From Thalassobius sp034670005 (GTDB taxonomy: Bacteria; Pseudomonadota; Alphaproteobacteria; Rhodobacterales; Rhodobacteraceae): a stretch of 64,000 bases of DNA. This document shows, one piece after another, positions 52,706-60,820 of the stretch (within the stretch, counting starts at the first letter, position 1; each line of letters begins with the position of its first letter). The stretch lies in contig NZ_JAXMOH010000014.1 of assembly GCF_034670005.1 (NCBI RefSeq), positions 1 to 64,000 of the forward strand. Direction: 5' to 3'. A program made the translations under genes and the position numbers. The notes beneath the pieces were generated by a model. It searched no databases. It saw nothing but the letters and a program-made list of their open reading frames with translations, and was not told the DNA's origin.

Positions 52706-53026
52706 ATGCCCAAGGAAGAATGGGGTGTGAAACGTGTTTGCCCGACTACGGGCAAGCGGTTTTACGACCTGAACAAAGATCCGATCGTCAGCCCGTATAC
52801 CGGCGAAGTCGTTGAGATGCAAAACGGCAAAAGCCGGATGATCTCGGCTGATGCCGAAGACGCGGCCACCAAGAAGGCCGCAGCAGTCGAATCCGACGAC
52901 GATACCGATCTGGTCGATGACGCAGATGTTGATGTCGATCTGGATGACGATCTGCTGGACGACGAAGAAGAAGATAACGTTTCCTTGGACGATCTGGCCG
53001 ATGTTCCGGCGGACGACGACGAATAA
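52706..53026 (+). CDS. TIGR02300 family protein
   Basis: A 106-residue protein: a conserved N-terminus (KRVCPTTGKRFYDLNKDPIV) followed by a very acidic, low-complexity tail rich in Asp and Glu. The family occurs only in alphaproteobacteria and is uncharacterised. It lies 92 nt upstream of tRNA-Ala. Confidence 0.92.
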   Translation: MPKEEWGVKRVCPTTGKRFYDLNKDPIVSPYTGEVVEMQNGKSRMISADAEDAATKKAAAVESDDDTDLVDDADVDVDLDDDLLDDEEEDNVSLDDLADVPADDDE

Positions 53027-53118
53027 GAGAATTTCATGTCTGCGGGCGGAATTTTCCGCTTGATCCCGCCCGCAGCATTGCCTAAGTAGCGGCGCACAGG
53101 TCAGATTGGCCTGAAAAC

Positions 53119-53194
<76 letters not shown>

Positions 53195-53447
53195 AATCTC
53201 CCTCACAACTATTTGATTTTGCGCAAAAAATGCGAGAGAGAAGAACTCTTGCCAACAACAGTCCCAACATTCAGCGGGAATTAAGACGCATCGGATTAAC
53301 TTCGTGTTTTTCATTTAGAAAAGCAAACAAAGCTTAGGGGGCTCAAAGTAGGGGCCTCACCCGTCAAGGGAGCGCGGCATGCGAACGCGGAGAAAGATTT
53401 TAGCCAGACTAAAAATTAAAGAGCGCGAGAGAGCGGCCAAGAGAAGA

Positions 53448-53777
53448 TCATCGCAGTGACCAAAGCCATTTAAACAGGGTCGACACGCCCCAGATCAACG
53501 CCAAGCTTATGATAATCATGGCTAGGTCAACCTTAAAGCCTCCCCACCGGGTGAGGTGCCGCGCATTTCCAATGTATATCAGTTCCGGTTCAGGCTTTGT
53601 GGCTTCTGAAGCGGCTTGCATTGTGCGAACTGCCCATATCTGCTGGAATTCAGAATTAGGTCGCCCATTCCCCATCCAGAGATCGGGGAATGGGTGAGAA
53701 ACCGCGACATACTCCGTCCCATCTTCGGCGGATTTGAACACCGTTCCTGGTTTATATTTCGCATACGACTTCAACAT
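53448..53777 (-). CDS. Island protein with C-terminal membrane helix
   Basis: A 109-residue protein. The N-terminal 75 residues are soluble (FKSAEDGTEYVAVSHPFPDL) and the end is one membrane helix (LAMIIISLALIWGVSTLF). I recognise no family. It lies in the A+T-rich left part of the island, alone. The codon pattern looks coding, but the support is modest. Confidence 0.5.
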   Translation of the reverse strand: MLKSYAKYKPGTVFKSAEDGTEYVAVSHPFPDLWMGNGRPNSEFQQIWAVRTMQAASEATKPEPELIYIGNARHLTRWGGFKVDLAMIIISLALIWGVSTLFKWLWSLR

Positions 53778-54104
53778 GTGGGCAATTCGCTACGTCGGCG
53801 CATGAACTCAAATATTGTTTAGCGTACCCCAATATACCTCTCGCAACAGTCTCAGCAATGGGCACGAACTAGTCCCTCTCTAAGGATGCCCATTTCTTTT
53901 AGTTTGGCGGTGGCACCCATTACCCCGAAAGTGGCCTTTGCTCTCCTCCGGCCCGAAGATAATCGGGGAATGAGTGGAAGAGATAAACACTTATCAGCGG
54001 TGCCAAGCGCATCTGTGAACCATGACGGCACGAGGCGGCCTATGTTATACGGGGGCAAGGCCCAACATTTTGGTCCTAGAAAATAGGGACGGGGTTCAAG
54101 TGGC
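53778..54104. other. Island stretch without a supported gene
   Basis: Two overlapping short frames exist on opposite strands here (53852-54124 minus, 53886-54086 plus), but neither has a ribosome site or family likeness. I see no other feature. Confidence 0.4.
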
Positions 54105-54482
54105 ATGAATGACGGAAGTGACAAGGCTTATCGGATGACGGTCTCCATAAATAACGAGATATATGGAAAAAACACACTTGCCGCAGAGATCGCCAACAAC
54201 AATGCGCTGGGAAACAACATTCTAAAAGATGATCTCGGCACCTACGAGGAAACGAACATCCCTAGGCTCGCAAATGACCTTGACTGGCAAACACGGGATC
54301 AACTTATTTCGCATACCAGACAAGATGTAGCATCAACATTCGCGCATGCTCTGTCAGCATTTAAAGCTGCTCATGAAGCCCGAGAAATAGCCGGAAAGAC
54401 AAGACGATTAGCCCGATGGATTTTGTTTTTAATGATTATCCTAGTTGTGCAAGGCTTTCTGATTTTGAGCGCCCTAGCATAA
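54105..54482 (+). CDS. Island protein with coiled N-terminus and C-terminal membrane helix
   Basis: A 125-residue protein: a polar, probably helical region with many Asn, Glu and Ala (ISHTRQDVASTFAHALSAFK), then one C-terminal membrane helix (WILFLMIILVVQGFLILSAL). No family is recognised. The tail-anchored layout resembles the protein at 53448-53777, but the sequences differ. Confidence 0.5.
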   Translation: MNDGSDKAYRMTVSINNEIYGKNTLAAEIANNNALGNNILKDDLGTYEETNIPRLANDLDWQTRDQLISHTRQDVASTFAHALSAFKAAHEAREIAGKTRRLARWILFLMIILVVQGFLILSALA

Positions 54483-54595
54483 GCACCAACGGCCAGTTTG
54501 CCCCCCCTGTTTTCTGGACTAAACGACCCACCATCTCAGTGGTGGTGAAGGAACAGCTTTCTAACAGTCCTGCGCGGTCTCACCTAGCTTTCCAA

Positions 54596-54636
54596 ATGTA
54601 TCACACCTTGACACATGCATCACGTTGCGATACATA
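54596..54636 (+). promoter_or_regulatory. Promoter and operator of higBA
   Basis: TTGACA (54608-54613), a 17-nt spacer and TACATA (54631-54636) form a good vegetative promoter. ATGTATC (54596-54602) and GATACAT (54629-54635) are an exact inverted repeat around it, likely HigA-binding half-sites. The expected start of transcription falls at about 54643, the first base of the higB ATG. Confidence 0.6.
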
Positions 54637-54642
54637 TCCTCC

Positions 54643-54924
54643 ATGATCCAGAGCACCAAAGGGAAGCCCGCCGCCAATGCATTGATAGGCAAATACGGCA
54701 AAGGCTTCCCGGCCAATTTGGTAAAGCGTACACGGGCGATGCTTACCGCTCTGGATGCTGCGGTTGCGCTGGAAGACTTAAGATTTCCACCGGGCAACCA
54801 CTTGGAAGAACTAAAAGGTGATCGAGCAGGACAACACTCGGTACGGATAAATGGCCAATGGCGAATTTGCTTCGTCTGGACAGCAAACGGCCCCGCCGAT
54901 GTTGAAATTGTAGATTACCACTGA
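54643..54924 (+). CDS. higB: HigB-type toxin (RelE superfamily)
   Basis: A 93-residue toxin of the RelE/HigB fold, a ribosome-dependent mRNA nuclease. The family core is clear: ALEDLRFPPGNHLEELKGDR, then RAGQHSVRINGQWRICFVW and DVEIVDYH. I start at ATG 54643; the in-frame TTG 18 nt upstream lies inside the -10 region. It precedes higA by 11 nt, the toxin-first order usual for HigBA. Confidence 0.92.
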   Translation: MIQSTKGKPAANALIGKYGKGFPANLVKRTRAMLTALDAAVALEDLRFPPGNHLEELKGDRAGQHSVRINGQWRICFVWTANGPADVEIVDYH

Positions 54925-54935
54925 GAGGAACCGTC

Positions 54936-55226
54936 ATGAGCTTGCTTCAGAAGCCAATGCACCCCGGTGAAGTCCTAAAAGTACTTTACCTCGACCCCTT
55001 AGGAATGGGGGCGATAGAATTTGCCCGCCGTCTTGGCGTTCCACGCACCCGGATTGAGCGGCTTGTGAAGGGCACGACCCGCATGACACCTGATACCGCC
55101 ATGCGCCTTGCCCGCGCGTTCAACACCACGCCGGAATACTGGATGAACATGCAAACCAACTTTGACATGGCGCTAGCCGCCGAAACGGTTGATGTGTCAA
55201 ATATCGAGCCACTTATTGCGGCCTGA
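54936..55226 (+). CDS. higA: HigA antitoxin
   Basis: A 96-residue XRE-type antitoxin. The family start MHPGEVLKVLYLDPLGM and the HTH FARRLGVPRTRIERLVKG are typical, as is FNTTPEYWMNMQTNFDM. It binds HigB and represses the operon. The pair probably stabilises the island. Confidence 0.95.
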   Translation: MSLLQKPMHPGEVLKVLYLDPLGMGAIEFARRLGVPRTRIERLVKGTTRMTPDTAMRLARAFNTTPEYWMNMQTNFDMALAAETVDVSNIEPLIAA

Positions 55227-55406
55227 AAAATCACCCGCGTCAATGCTTCGGCAACTGCGGAAACGCCACATTCACAAACAGCCATAACCAGGGAAACCTC
55301 TAGCTTTCTTAGCGGCTGACCGCGCCACAACTCCCCTCCAATTCCCACCAAATTGACTCGCCTTCGTCGACAATATGGCGAGATAGCGCCTTTCTTCAAA
55401 ATCTTC

Positions 55407-56021
55407 CTACTTATAAAGGCCAGGTAAACGCGCTAGGTGATCCATGACCCCTACCAAGGCTTGATCCAATAGGGTGTCATGCTCCTGGCAAAGACGCTCA
55501 TAGGTGCGCCAATGCATTCCCTTGGGCTTGCCCCAATCACCGCCTTCCAGGATGCCGCTAGGCCAGCCCATCTTGTCGCGGATACGATCCGCCCGCCGTG
55601 CAGCTCGGTCCCCCGACTTTTCACGCTGAGAGGGATAGGCCAGCCGATAGCAATGGCGGCACGCAAAAATTGCCCCGCCGTAGAGGATGGCAACCCTGCG
55701 CCCGCATCCACGGGCAGGACAAATGAACCAATGCCGCTCGCCACCCATGTGGCACGGTGTGGCGTCGAGATAGACCGGATAGCGTTCGGGTTGCCATTCC
55801 CCGCCTCGATCCCGGTGGCGGTAATCCAGTATCAATCGCCCCGGCTCAGACTCAATATTGATCGAGCCTGTCATTTCGCCCCCGCGCGACCAGGAAATGC
55901 GGCGACTGATCCCTAACCTGAGAAGCCCTTGGCGTTTCAGCCAACGAACATCAATCGAACGGTAATCTTCCGTTGTATCAGACCCGTATTGCCAGCGCCG
56001 CCCGCTACCGATACCGCCCAT
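55407..56021 (-). CDS. Zinc-ribbon island protein of unknown function
   Basis: A 204-residue protein. A central zinc ribbon has CPARGC (C-x4-C) and, 17 residues later, CRHC. It is basic and rich in Arg and Trp (MGGIGSGRRWQYGSDTT at the start). Similar proteins occur on islands and prophages of proteobacteria without an assigned role. It precedes nothing closely; the next minus-strand gene begins 56 nt upstream. Confidence 0.65.
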   Translation of the reverse strand: MGGIGSGRRWQYGSDTTEDYRSIDVRWLKRQGLLRLGISRRISWSRGGEMTGSINIESEPGRLILDYRHRDRGGEWQPERYPVYLDATPCHMGGERHWFICPARGCGRRVAILYGGAIFACRHCYRLAYPSQREKSGDRAARRADRIRDKMGWPSGILEGGDWGKPKGMHWRTYERLCQEHDTLLDQALVGVMDHLARLPGLYK

Positions 56022-56077
56022 GCCTCACCTCAGATTTTGACGAAATCATTTGGAAAATTTCTTCGCTACGTGACCAC

Positions 56078-56779
56078 TTAATGCACTCTTCCACGTGTCA
56101 AAGCGCAAAGCTCTGCCCCTATCGGCTTTCTCAACTCCGGCGGTGGGATTGTGCCCTTACGTATGGTAACTAAGGATGTCTCAATTTCTGTGACGGAACC
56201 ATTCGAATTTTCCCTAGAAACGTCACAGGTTTCATGACGGCTTGTCTCAGGAACTGCTACAGGCTCGCTAGAAACGTCACAGGGTTTAAGATGGGACCGT
56301 CCTGCATTTTGAGACGGGGAAGCTCGTCTTCCATTCATGCCTTTCGGGTTATTCACATTGTGCTTGAAAACCTCGAAATCACACCCTGAGCGCCATTGTT
56401 CATAAAGCTTGCGTCCTTGGTTCGATTCACTCATCGGCATCTTAATTTCGGTCAACTCGTAGGACGGTCCGCGTGCAAGTCCCTCAACCCCTAGAGCCCC
56501 AGGGTCGGATACGACGATAAAGCCCTTTGCCTGCAATTCGCGGAATGCCTTTGCCGCCGTGTTTACTGATACGCCCATTCGTCCTGCTGCCTGCCGAACG
56601 CTTAAACGAATTTTCCCGTTGTTGTTATACTGCGCGCCTTTCCACTCCATCCTGATCCATGGATAGAGCGCCTGCGCATTCGGGGATAGGGCGCGCCAAG
56701 CAGGCGCTTCCATCATGCGCCGGATCAGTTTGGTATATTGGTCCGCGGAGTTCCGGCCTGTCTTGTTTATCCGAACCAC
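56078..56779 (-). CDS. Winged-helix island protein, replication or regulatory type
   Basis: A 233-residue protein. Residues 55-105 form a winged-helix segment (LSVRQAAGRMGVSVNTAAKA, then FRELQAKGFIVV). The C-terminal 110 residues are polar and low in order. Such proteins lie next to alpA-like genes in satellite-type islands and are thought to start replication or control transcription. It begins 5 nt after the AlpA-like gene stop. Confidence 0.7.
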   Translation of the reverse strand: MVRINKTGRNSADQYTKLIRRMMEAPAWRALSPNAQALYPWIRMEWKGAQYNNNGKIRLSVRQAAGRMGVSVNTAAKAFRELQAKGFIVVSDPGALGVEGLARGPSYELTEIKMPMSESNQGRKLYEQWRSGCDFEVFKHNVNNPKGMNGRRASPSQNAGRSHLKPCDVSSEPVAVPETSRHETCDVSRENSNGSVTEIETSLVTIRKGTIPPPELRKPIGAELCALTRGRVH

Positions 56780-56784
56780 AATAC

Positions 56785-56982
56785 TTACCCCTCGCGCTCT
56801 GATTTCACGCGCTCAATCACTTCCGTGATTTCAGACTGTGGCCAGCGACTCATACCACCAATCTTTACGGGCTTTGGAATTGTGCCATCTGCGACGCGCC
56901 TCCAAAAGGTTGCTTTTGAACAGCCCAGCATTCCGGCGGCATCACGGTCCCGGATAAGCGGATCGATATGGATTGCACTCAT
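56785..56982 (-). CDS. AlpA-family regulator/excisionase
   Basis: A 65-residue MerR-like HTH protein with the AlpA pattern DRDAAGMLGCSKATFWRRV and IPKPVKIGGMSRWPQSEI. AlpA-type proteins turn on or direct excision of tRNA islands with P4-type integrases, which is exactly the setting here. Confidence 0.9.
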   Translation of the reverse strand: MSAIHIDPLIRDRDAAGMLGCSKATFWRRVADGTIPKPVKIGGMSRWPQSEITEVIERVKSEREG

Positions 56983-57086
56983 TTAACTCACCTCGCGCTT
57001 TGTTGCTTCGAGATGATTATCCCAGTCGCGGCAAGCCGCCGGAACTCAACCCAGTTTCAGATATGGTTTGGCCCCAATGGTAACGG

Positions 57087-57668
57087 TCACCCGGATGGCG
57101 CACCGCGGCCGATTATTGAATACCGGGTTCCGGCATGCCTCATCGCTTCCTCGATAACGTTGGGATGGGGCTTGGGTTGTCCTTTGCACAATTCATCCAT
57201 CCGACCACGCCAATTGCGAACCGTCTGCTTGGTAACATTGAAACATTCGGCAACCGTTTTTACCGGGGCGTCGCACTGCAAATCACCGGCTTCGACAGCT
57301 TCCAGAAAAAACAACGCACGCGCAATGTCACTTCTCTCACCCCAGCGCATTGGTCTCCCTGGTGCCCGCGCCTTTTCTATCGAATCGGGCACAATCCCGT
57401 TGCTCAATTCTTCACAGTGCAGCGCCAACCGAGACAAAGGAACTAGAGGCATCGGCTCCAAATAGTGATTGTGCTGTGCACATGTGCGGACGTATTGGTT
57501 CAACATGTGCGCCGTAATTCCCCAAAACGAACGAACGGCCTCTTGGTGCGCTTTTGTGGGCTTTTCTCCCTGCTTTGGTTGCGTTCGCATCAGTTCATCA
57601 AAACATTTTTCATAATCGCGCGTATCAATTTCCCAAGCGGCTTTGACTTTTTCAAGATCCGTTGTCAC
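57087..57668 (-). CDS. HTH-containing island protein
   Basis: A 193-residue protein with a C-terminal helix-turn-helix (VKTVAECFNVTKQTVRNWRG). The N-terminal part is helical and unassigned. I start at GTG 57668, which overlaps the integrase stop by 4 nt (GTGA) with GGAG upstream, so it is translationally coupled to the integrase. It could be a recombination or copy-control accessory. Confidence 0.65.
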   Translation of the reverse strand: MTTDLEKVKAAWEIDTRDYEKCFDELMRTQPKQGEKPTKAHQEAVRSFWGITAHMLNQYVRTCAQHNHYLEPMPLVPLSRLALHCEELSNGIVPDSIEKARAPGRPMRWGERSDIARALFFLEAVEAGDLQCDAPVKTVAECFNVTKQTVRNWRGRMDELCKGQPKPHPNVIEEAMRHAGTRYSIIGRGAPSG

Positions 57669-58840
57669 CGCACCATCTCCACGACCTGACCCATCGCACC
57701 CGAGCAGTACCGGCACCAGCTTTCCATCAGATTCCTTCGCCGCTCAAACAGATCAGATCGGGCATAGGCTCTTTCGACTTCATTCCCTGTGGCATGAGAA
57801 AGCGCCGCCTCGGCCACTTCGCGATCCGCGTGAGCACTTTCGCTGCACCAATCGCGAAAAGTAGAGCGGAAGCCGTGAACGGTGAAACCCTCTTGCCCCA
57901 TACGCTTAAACAGCGCCTTGAAAACCATGACTGACTGAGGCTTTCCACTGCCATCCTTTGCACGGTGCGCACTAGGGAAGACAAATTCAGGATCTAAGCC
58001 CTTAACTTCTTCCAAGATTTCCAAGGCGACAGAGCCCAGTGGCACCTTGTGCGGAAGCCCTCGTTTCATACGCTCCGCCGGAACGGTCCAAATCGCTTTC
58101 TCAAGGTCAATCTCTGACCAACGCGCGCCTCTCGCCTCACCCGATCTAGCTGCGGTCAGAATGATGAATTCCAGGGTCCGTGCTGACACTCCCTCCCGAT
58201 TAGAAAGAGACTTCATAAATTCAGGCACATTTTGCCACGGCATTGCAGCCATGTGATCCGCACGTCGCTTCACAGTTGGCAGTGCCTTTTTCACACCGTT
58301 AACCGGGTTTTCATGTGGATAATGCCCAGCGCCTTTAGCCCAGTCGAATATCGTGGCGAGACGCTGCTTCACACGCTTGGCCGTTTCGTGCTGCTCCGTC
58401 CAAATTGGCGATAAAGCTTCAAGTATGTCTGCTGTGCCGATAGTGTGAATAGGACGCCTACCAAATTTAGAACCAGCATACCGCTCAACCGTGGAAATCC
58501 ACGTCTCCGCGTGCTTTACGTTGCGCCAAGTAGGTTTAAGTTGAGCGTGAACCCGCTTGGCCGCTTGTTCAAAGGTTAGGCTTTCTCGCTTCCTCAAAGT
58601 GTCAGGGTCGCCGCCATCACGCGCAATTTTCCGATACTCACGCGCCTTGGTTCGGGCTTCCACCAAAGGAACCAGGCTAGCCGATCCCAAGCCAAGATCG
58701 CGCCTGCGACCGTGAACCATAGTCCGCAATATCCACGACTTCGCGCCTTTTCCGCTGACCTTCAGGTACAATCCTTCCCCGTCACCGTAAAATCCCGGCT
58801 CTGAAATTGCTGAAACTCGCTTCACACTGAGCTTTGGCAT
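57665..58840 (-). CDS. int: P4-type tyrosine integrase (DUF4102 arm-binding)
   Basis: A 391-residue integrase. An N-terminal arm-binding DUF4102 domain (ISEPGFYGDGEGLYLKVSGK) is followed by a core-binding and a catalytic domain. Catalytic parts: TAARSGEARGARW (Arg), VHGFRSTFRDWCSE (His and Arg) and ERAYARSDLFERRR (Tyr). It lies 146 nt from the right attachment site. I start at ATG 58840; a further ATG 27 nt upstream is possible. It should cut the 3' end of tRNA-Ala. Confidence 0.93.
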   Translation of the reverse strand: MPKLSVKRVSAISEPGFYGDGEGLYLKVSGKGAKSWILRTMVHGRRRDLGLGSASLVPLVEARTKAREYRKIARDGGDPDTLRKRESLTFEQAAKRVHAQLKPTWRNVKHAETWISTVERYAGSKFGRRPIHTIGTADILEALSPIWTEQHETAKRVKQRLATIFDWAKGAGHYPHENPVNGVKKALPTVKRRADHMAAMPWQNVPEFMKSLSNREGVSARTLEFIILTAARSGEARGARWSEIDLEKAIWTVPAERMKRGLPHKVPLGSVALEILEEVKGLDPEFVFPSAHRAKDGSGKPQSVMVFKALFKRMGQEGFTVHGFRSTFRDWCSESAHADREVAEAALSHATGNEVERAYARSDLFERRRNLMESWCRYCSGAMGQVVEMVR

Positions 58841-58986
58841 TAAATTTCCCAACATTCTTCCCAACACTATACTTGGGATGCAATGAGACGGGATGCAACC
58901 ATACAGGAGGAGAAAGACCTTATTTAATGGCTTATTGTGACTTCATTTAGACGAATCGAAACGTAGAGAGACAGTAGTTTGCCAGA

Positions 58987-59001
58987 CCTAGGCTCCACCA
59001 A
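58987..59001. repeat. Right attachment site (attR), also candidate attL of a second element
   Basis: An exact copy of the 15-bp tRNA-Ala end found at 53181-53195. A second integrase gene starts 92 nt to its right, reading away, so the same site may be the left end of another element. Confidence 0.85.
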
Positions 59002-59092
59002 CCTACCTACTAAGTTACGGAGTGATCGAAACTTAGTAGTTCCCAAGCACTTACTTTTCTCCTGCTGGTCACACTTGTGGTATACAAACAGG

Positions 59093-60820
59093 ATGAAAGA
59101 CGTGGCCGAAACGCATCATTTGCAAAAACGTGGGACGACTTGGCATTATTATCGCCGTGTGCCCACAGCGCTTGTTCCCCTGATCGGGAAGACCTTCATC
59201 AAGCAGTCGCTCGGAACCAAAGACCTCAAAGCCGCAAAGGTGCTCCGCAATGCTTTGAATGTTAAGATTGATGCTGAGTTTGCCGCAGCCGAGAATTCTG
59301 GGGATCAAGTAGCCCATAAGACAAGGCCAGTTTCGCTTGCAGAACTGACAGAGTATCTTCGCAAGCATATCGAGGCATTGGATGGGCGCAGTGCTGTGCG
59401 CTTGCTGACCAACCCACCAGAAGATGAAGACCAAAAGTCGTCGATGGTGGCCGATGTAGAACTCGGGCTTCAAATTCTGAAGAACCGCGACGATCCGCGC
59501 GGTGAAGAGTGGATAGACGGAACTGGTGAGAAAGTGGTTGCCTCTTCCGACGCAGCACTGAACGACGATGGCGTGATCTCTAGTTTTGCCGAGATTGTTC
59601 GGCGTGGGTTGATCGAGTTGCAGAACCGGAAACTGGATCGTCTCGTAGATCACTATGATGTAGGACATCATGATCCGCTGTTTGACCCGAACCGTGCATC
59701 TACAGTGACCTTCGGTGAACTTGCCGACGTGTTCTGGGCAGAACGAATTGCCGAATATGCAGCAAACGGTGTCACCGAAAAGCGGTCTGACAAGGTGCGC
59801 GCCGAACTCGACTTTGTGATTGAGGCTCTGGGAGAAGACACCCCTCTACATTGTATCAACGATGACGCGATACAGGCCTTCCGTAAGATGCTGGACCGCA
59901 CCCCGGCTAACCGGAAAAAGCTCTATCCCAAGTTGACCCTGGCCAAGGCCCAAGAACGGGCTGAGAAGGAAGGCAAGCCGGTGCTATCACCCACCACGCA
60001 AGCGCAGTACATTCGTACCTTGCGGGACGTGCTGGCCGTGGGGTTGCGTAAGGGGCTAATTCGGAACAACCCTGCGCTGGATGTGAAACCGCTAAAGAAG
60101 AACAAGACGGCAGCGGCTGAGAAGCGCTTGCCTTGGAATGACGCGCAGCTAATCGGCTTCTTCACAGGAGATTTCTATAAGTCCTGCGCTCCTGGCGCAG
60201 AAAATCCCTATGCCAAGAAAGATAGGGGTTGGCGGTTTTGGTTGCCGATGGTGATGCTCTTTTCAGGCGCACGGCCAAATGAAATCTGCCAACTTCACAC
60301 CAGCGATTTGAAACAAACCCCAGCGGGCATCTGGTACTTGGACTTGGTTGAAACAGAAGGTGATGATGGCAAGACATTGAAAACCGGCGCCAGTCGCCGC
60401 CGAGTACCGGTGCATCCAGAGCTAGTGAAGATCGGCTTCCCTGCCTTCGTGAAAGCGCGGCGAAAGAAACATGGCACGAAGGAACCGCGTCTGTTTCCCG
60501 AGATCACGCCGGACATGTACGGCAATAAGGCGACATATCCTGCGCGCCGCTTCCGTGAGCATTTTATCCCGGCAGAGATCACGCTGGGTGAAAAACAAAC
60601 CCTTTACAGCCTTCGCCACAATGTCAGGGACGCTTTAAGGCGCGCCAAAGCTCCGCCCGAAACTCTTCTAGCTGTGACGGGATGGTCACCTGCTGGAAAA
60701 GCCGCAAGTGATGCGTACGGAGACCCCGGCAACCCTGATCTGCATATCGAATTTGTCGCCGCAATCTCATATCCAGGGCTCGACCTGACCTTCCTGCACG
60801 GTGCGGGAGAAAGACTATGA
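59093..60820 (+). CDS. Site-specific tyrosine integrase, second element
   Basis: A 575-residue phage-type integrase. The N-terminal part (TWHYYRRVPTALVPLIGKTF) is of the DUF6538 kind. Catalytic parts: MLFSGARPNEICQLH (Arg), YSLRHNVRDALRRAKAP (His and Arg) and GWSPAGKAASDAYGD (Tyr). I start at ATG 59093; the frame further upstream runs through the attachment site and is not coding. It differs greatly from the integrase at 57665-58840, so it belongs to another element. Its stop overlaps the next gene. Confidence 0.9.
   Translation: MKDVAETHHLQKRGTTWHYYRRVPTALVPLIGKTFIKQSLGTKDLKAAKVLRNALNVKIDAEFAAAENSGDQVAHKTRPVSLAELTEYLRKHIEALDGRSAVRLLTNPPEDEDQKSSMVADVELGLQILKNRDDPRGEEWIDGTGEKVVASSDAALNDDGVISSFAEIVRRGLIELQNRKLDRLVDHYDVGHHDPLFDPNRASTVTFGELADVFWAERIAEYAANGVTEKRSDKVRAELDFVIEALGEDTPLHCINDDAIQAFRKMLDRTPANRKKLYPKLTLAKAQERAEKEGKPVLSPTTQAQYIRTLRDVLAVGLRKGLIRNNPALDVKPLKKNKTAAAEKRLPWNDAQLIGFFTGDFYKSCAPGAENPYAKKDRGWRFWLPMVMLFSGARPNEICQLHTSDLKQTPAGIWYLDLVETEGDDGKTLKTGASRRRVPVHPELVKIGFPAFVKARRKKHGTKEPRLFPEITPDMYGNKATYPARRFREHFIPAEITLGEKQTLYSLRHNVRDALRRAKAPPETLLAVTGWSPAGKAASDAYGDPGNPDLHIEFVAAISYPGLDLTFLHGAGERL

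Larger units (their letters stand above)
53196..59001. mobile_element. 5.8-kb integrative island in tRNA-Ala
   Basis: The island is bounded by the 15-bp direct repeat of the tRNA-Ala end and carries a tyrosine integrase beside the right repeat. It also holds an AlpA-like regulator, a winged-helix replication-type protein, a zinc-ribbon protein, the higBA pair and small membrane proteins. Its left half (53.2-54.7 kb) is visibly richer in A+T than the chromosome around it. No capsid or conjugation genes are present, so it would depend on a helper or be immobile. Confidence 0.82.

Noticed and set aside
53852..54124. A 90-codon minus-strand frame in the island
   Set aside because: No ribosome site, no family likeness, and an equally long frame on the other strand; composition does not decide between them.
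58979..59092. N-terminal extension of the second integrase through the attachment site
   Set aside because: The 38 extra residues come from the att repeat and leader; the integrase family begins near MKDVAETHHLQKRG at 59093.
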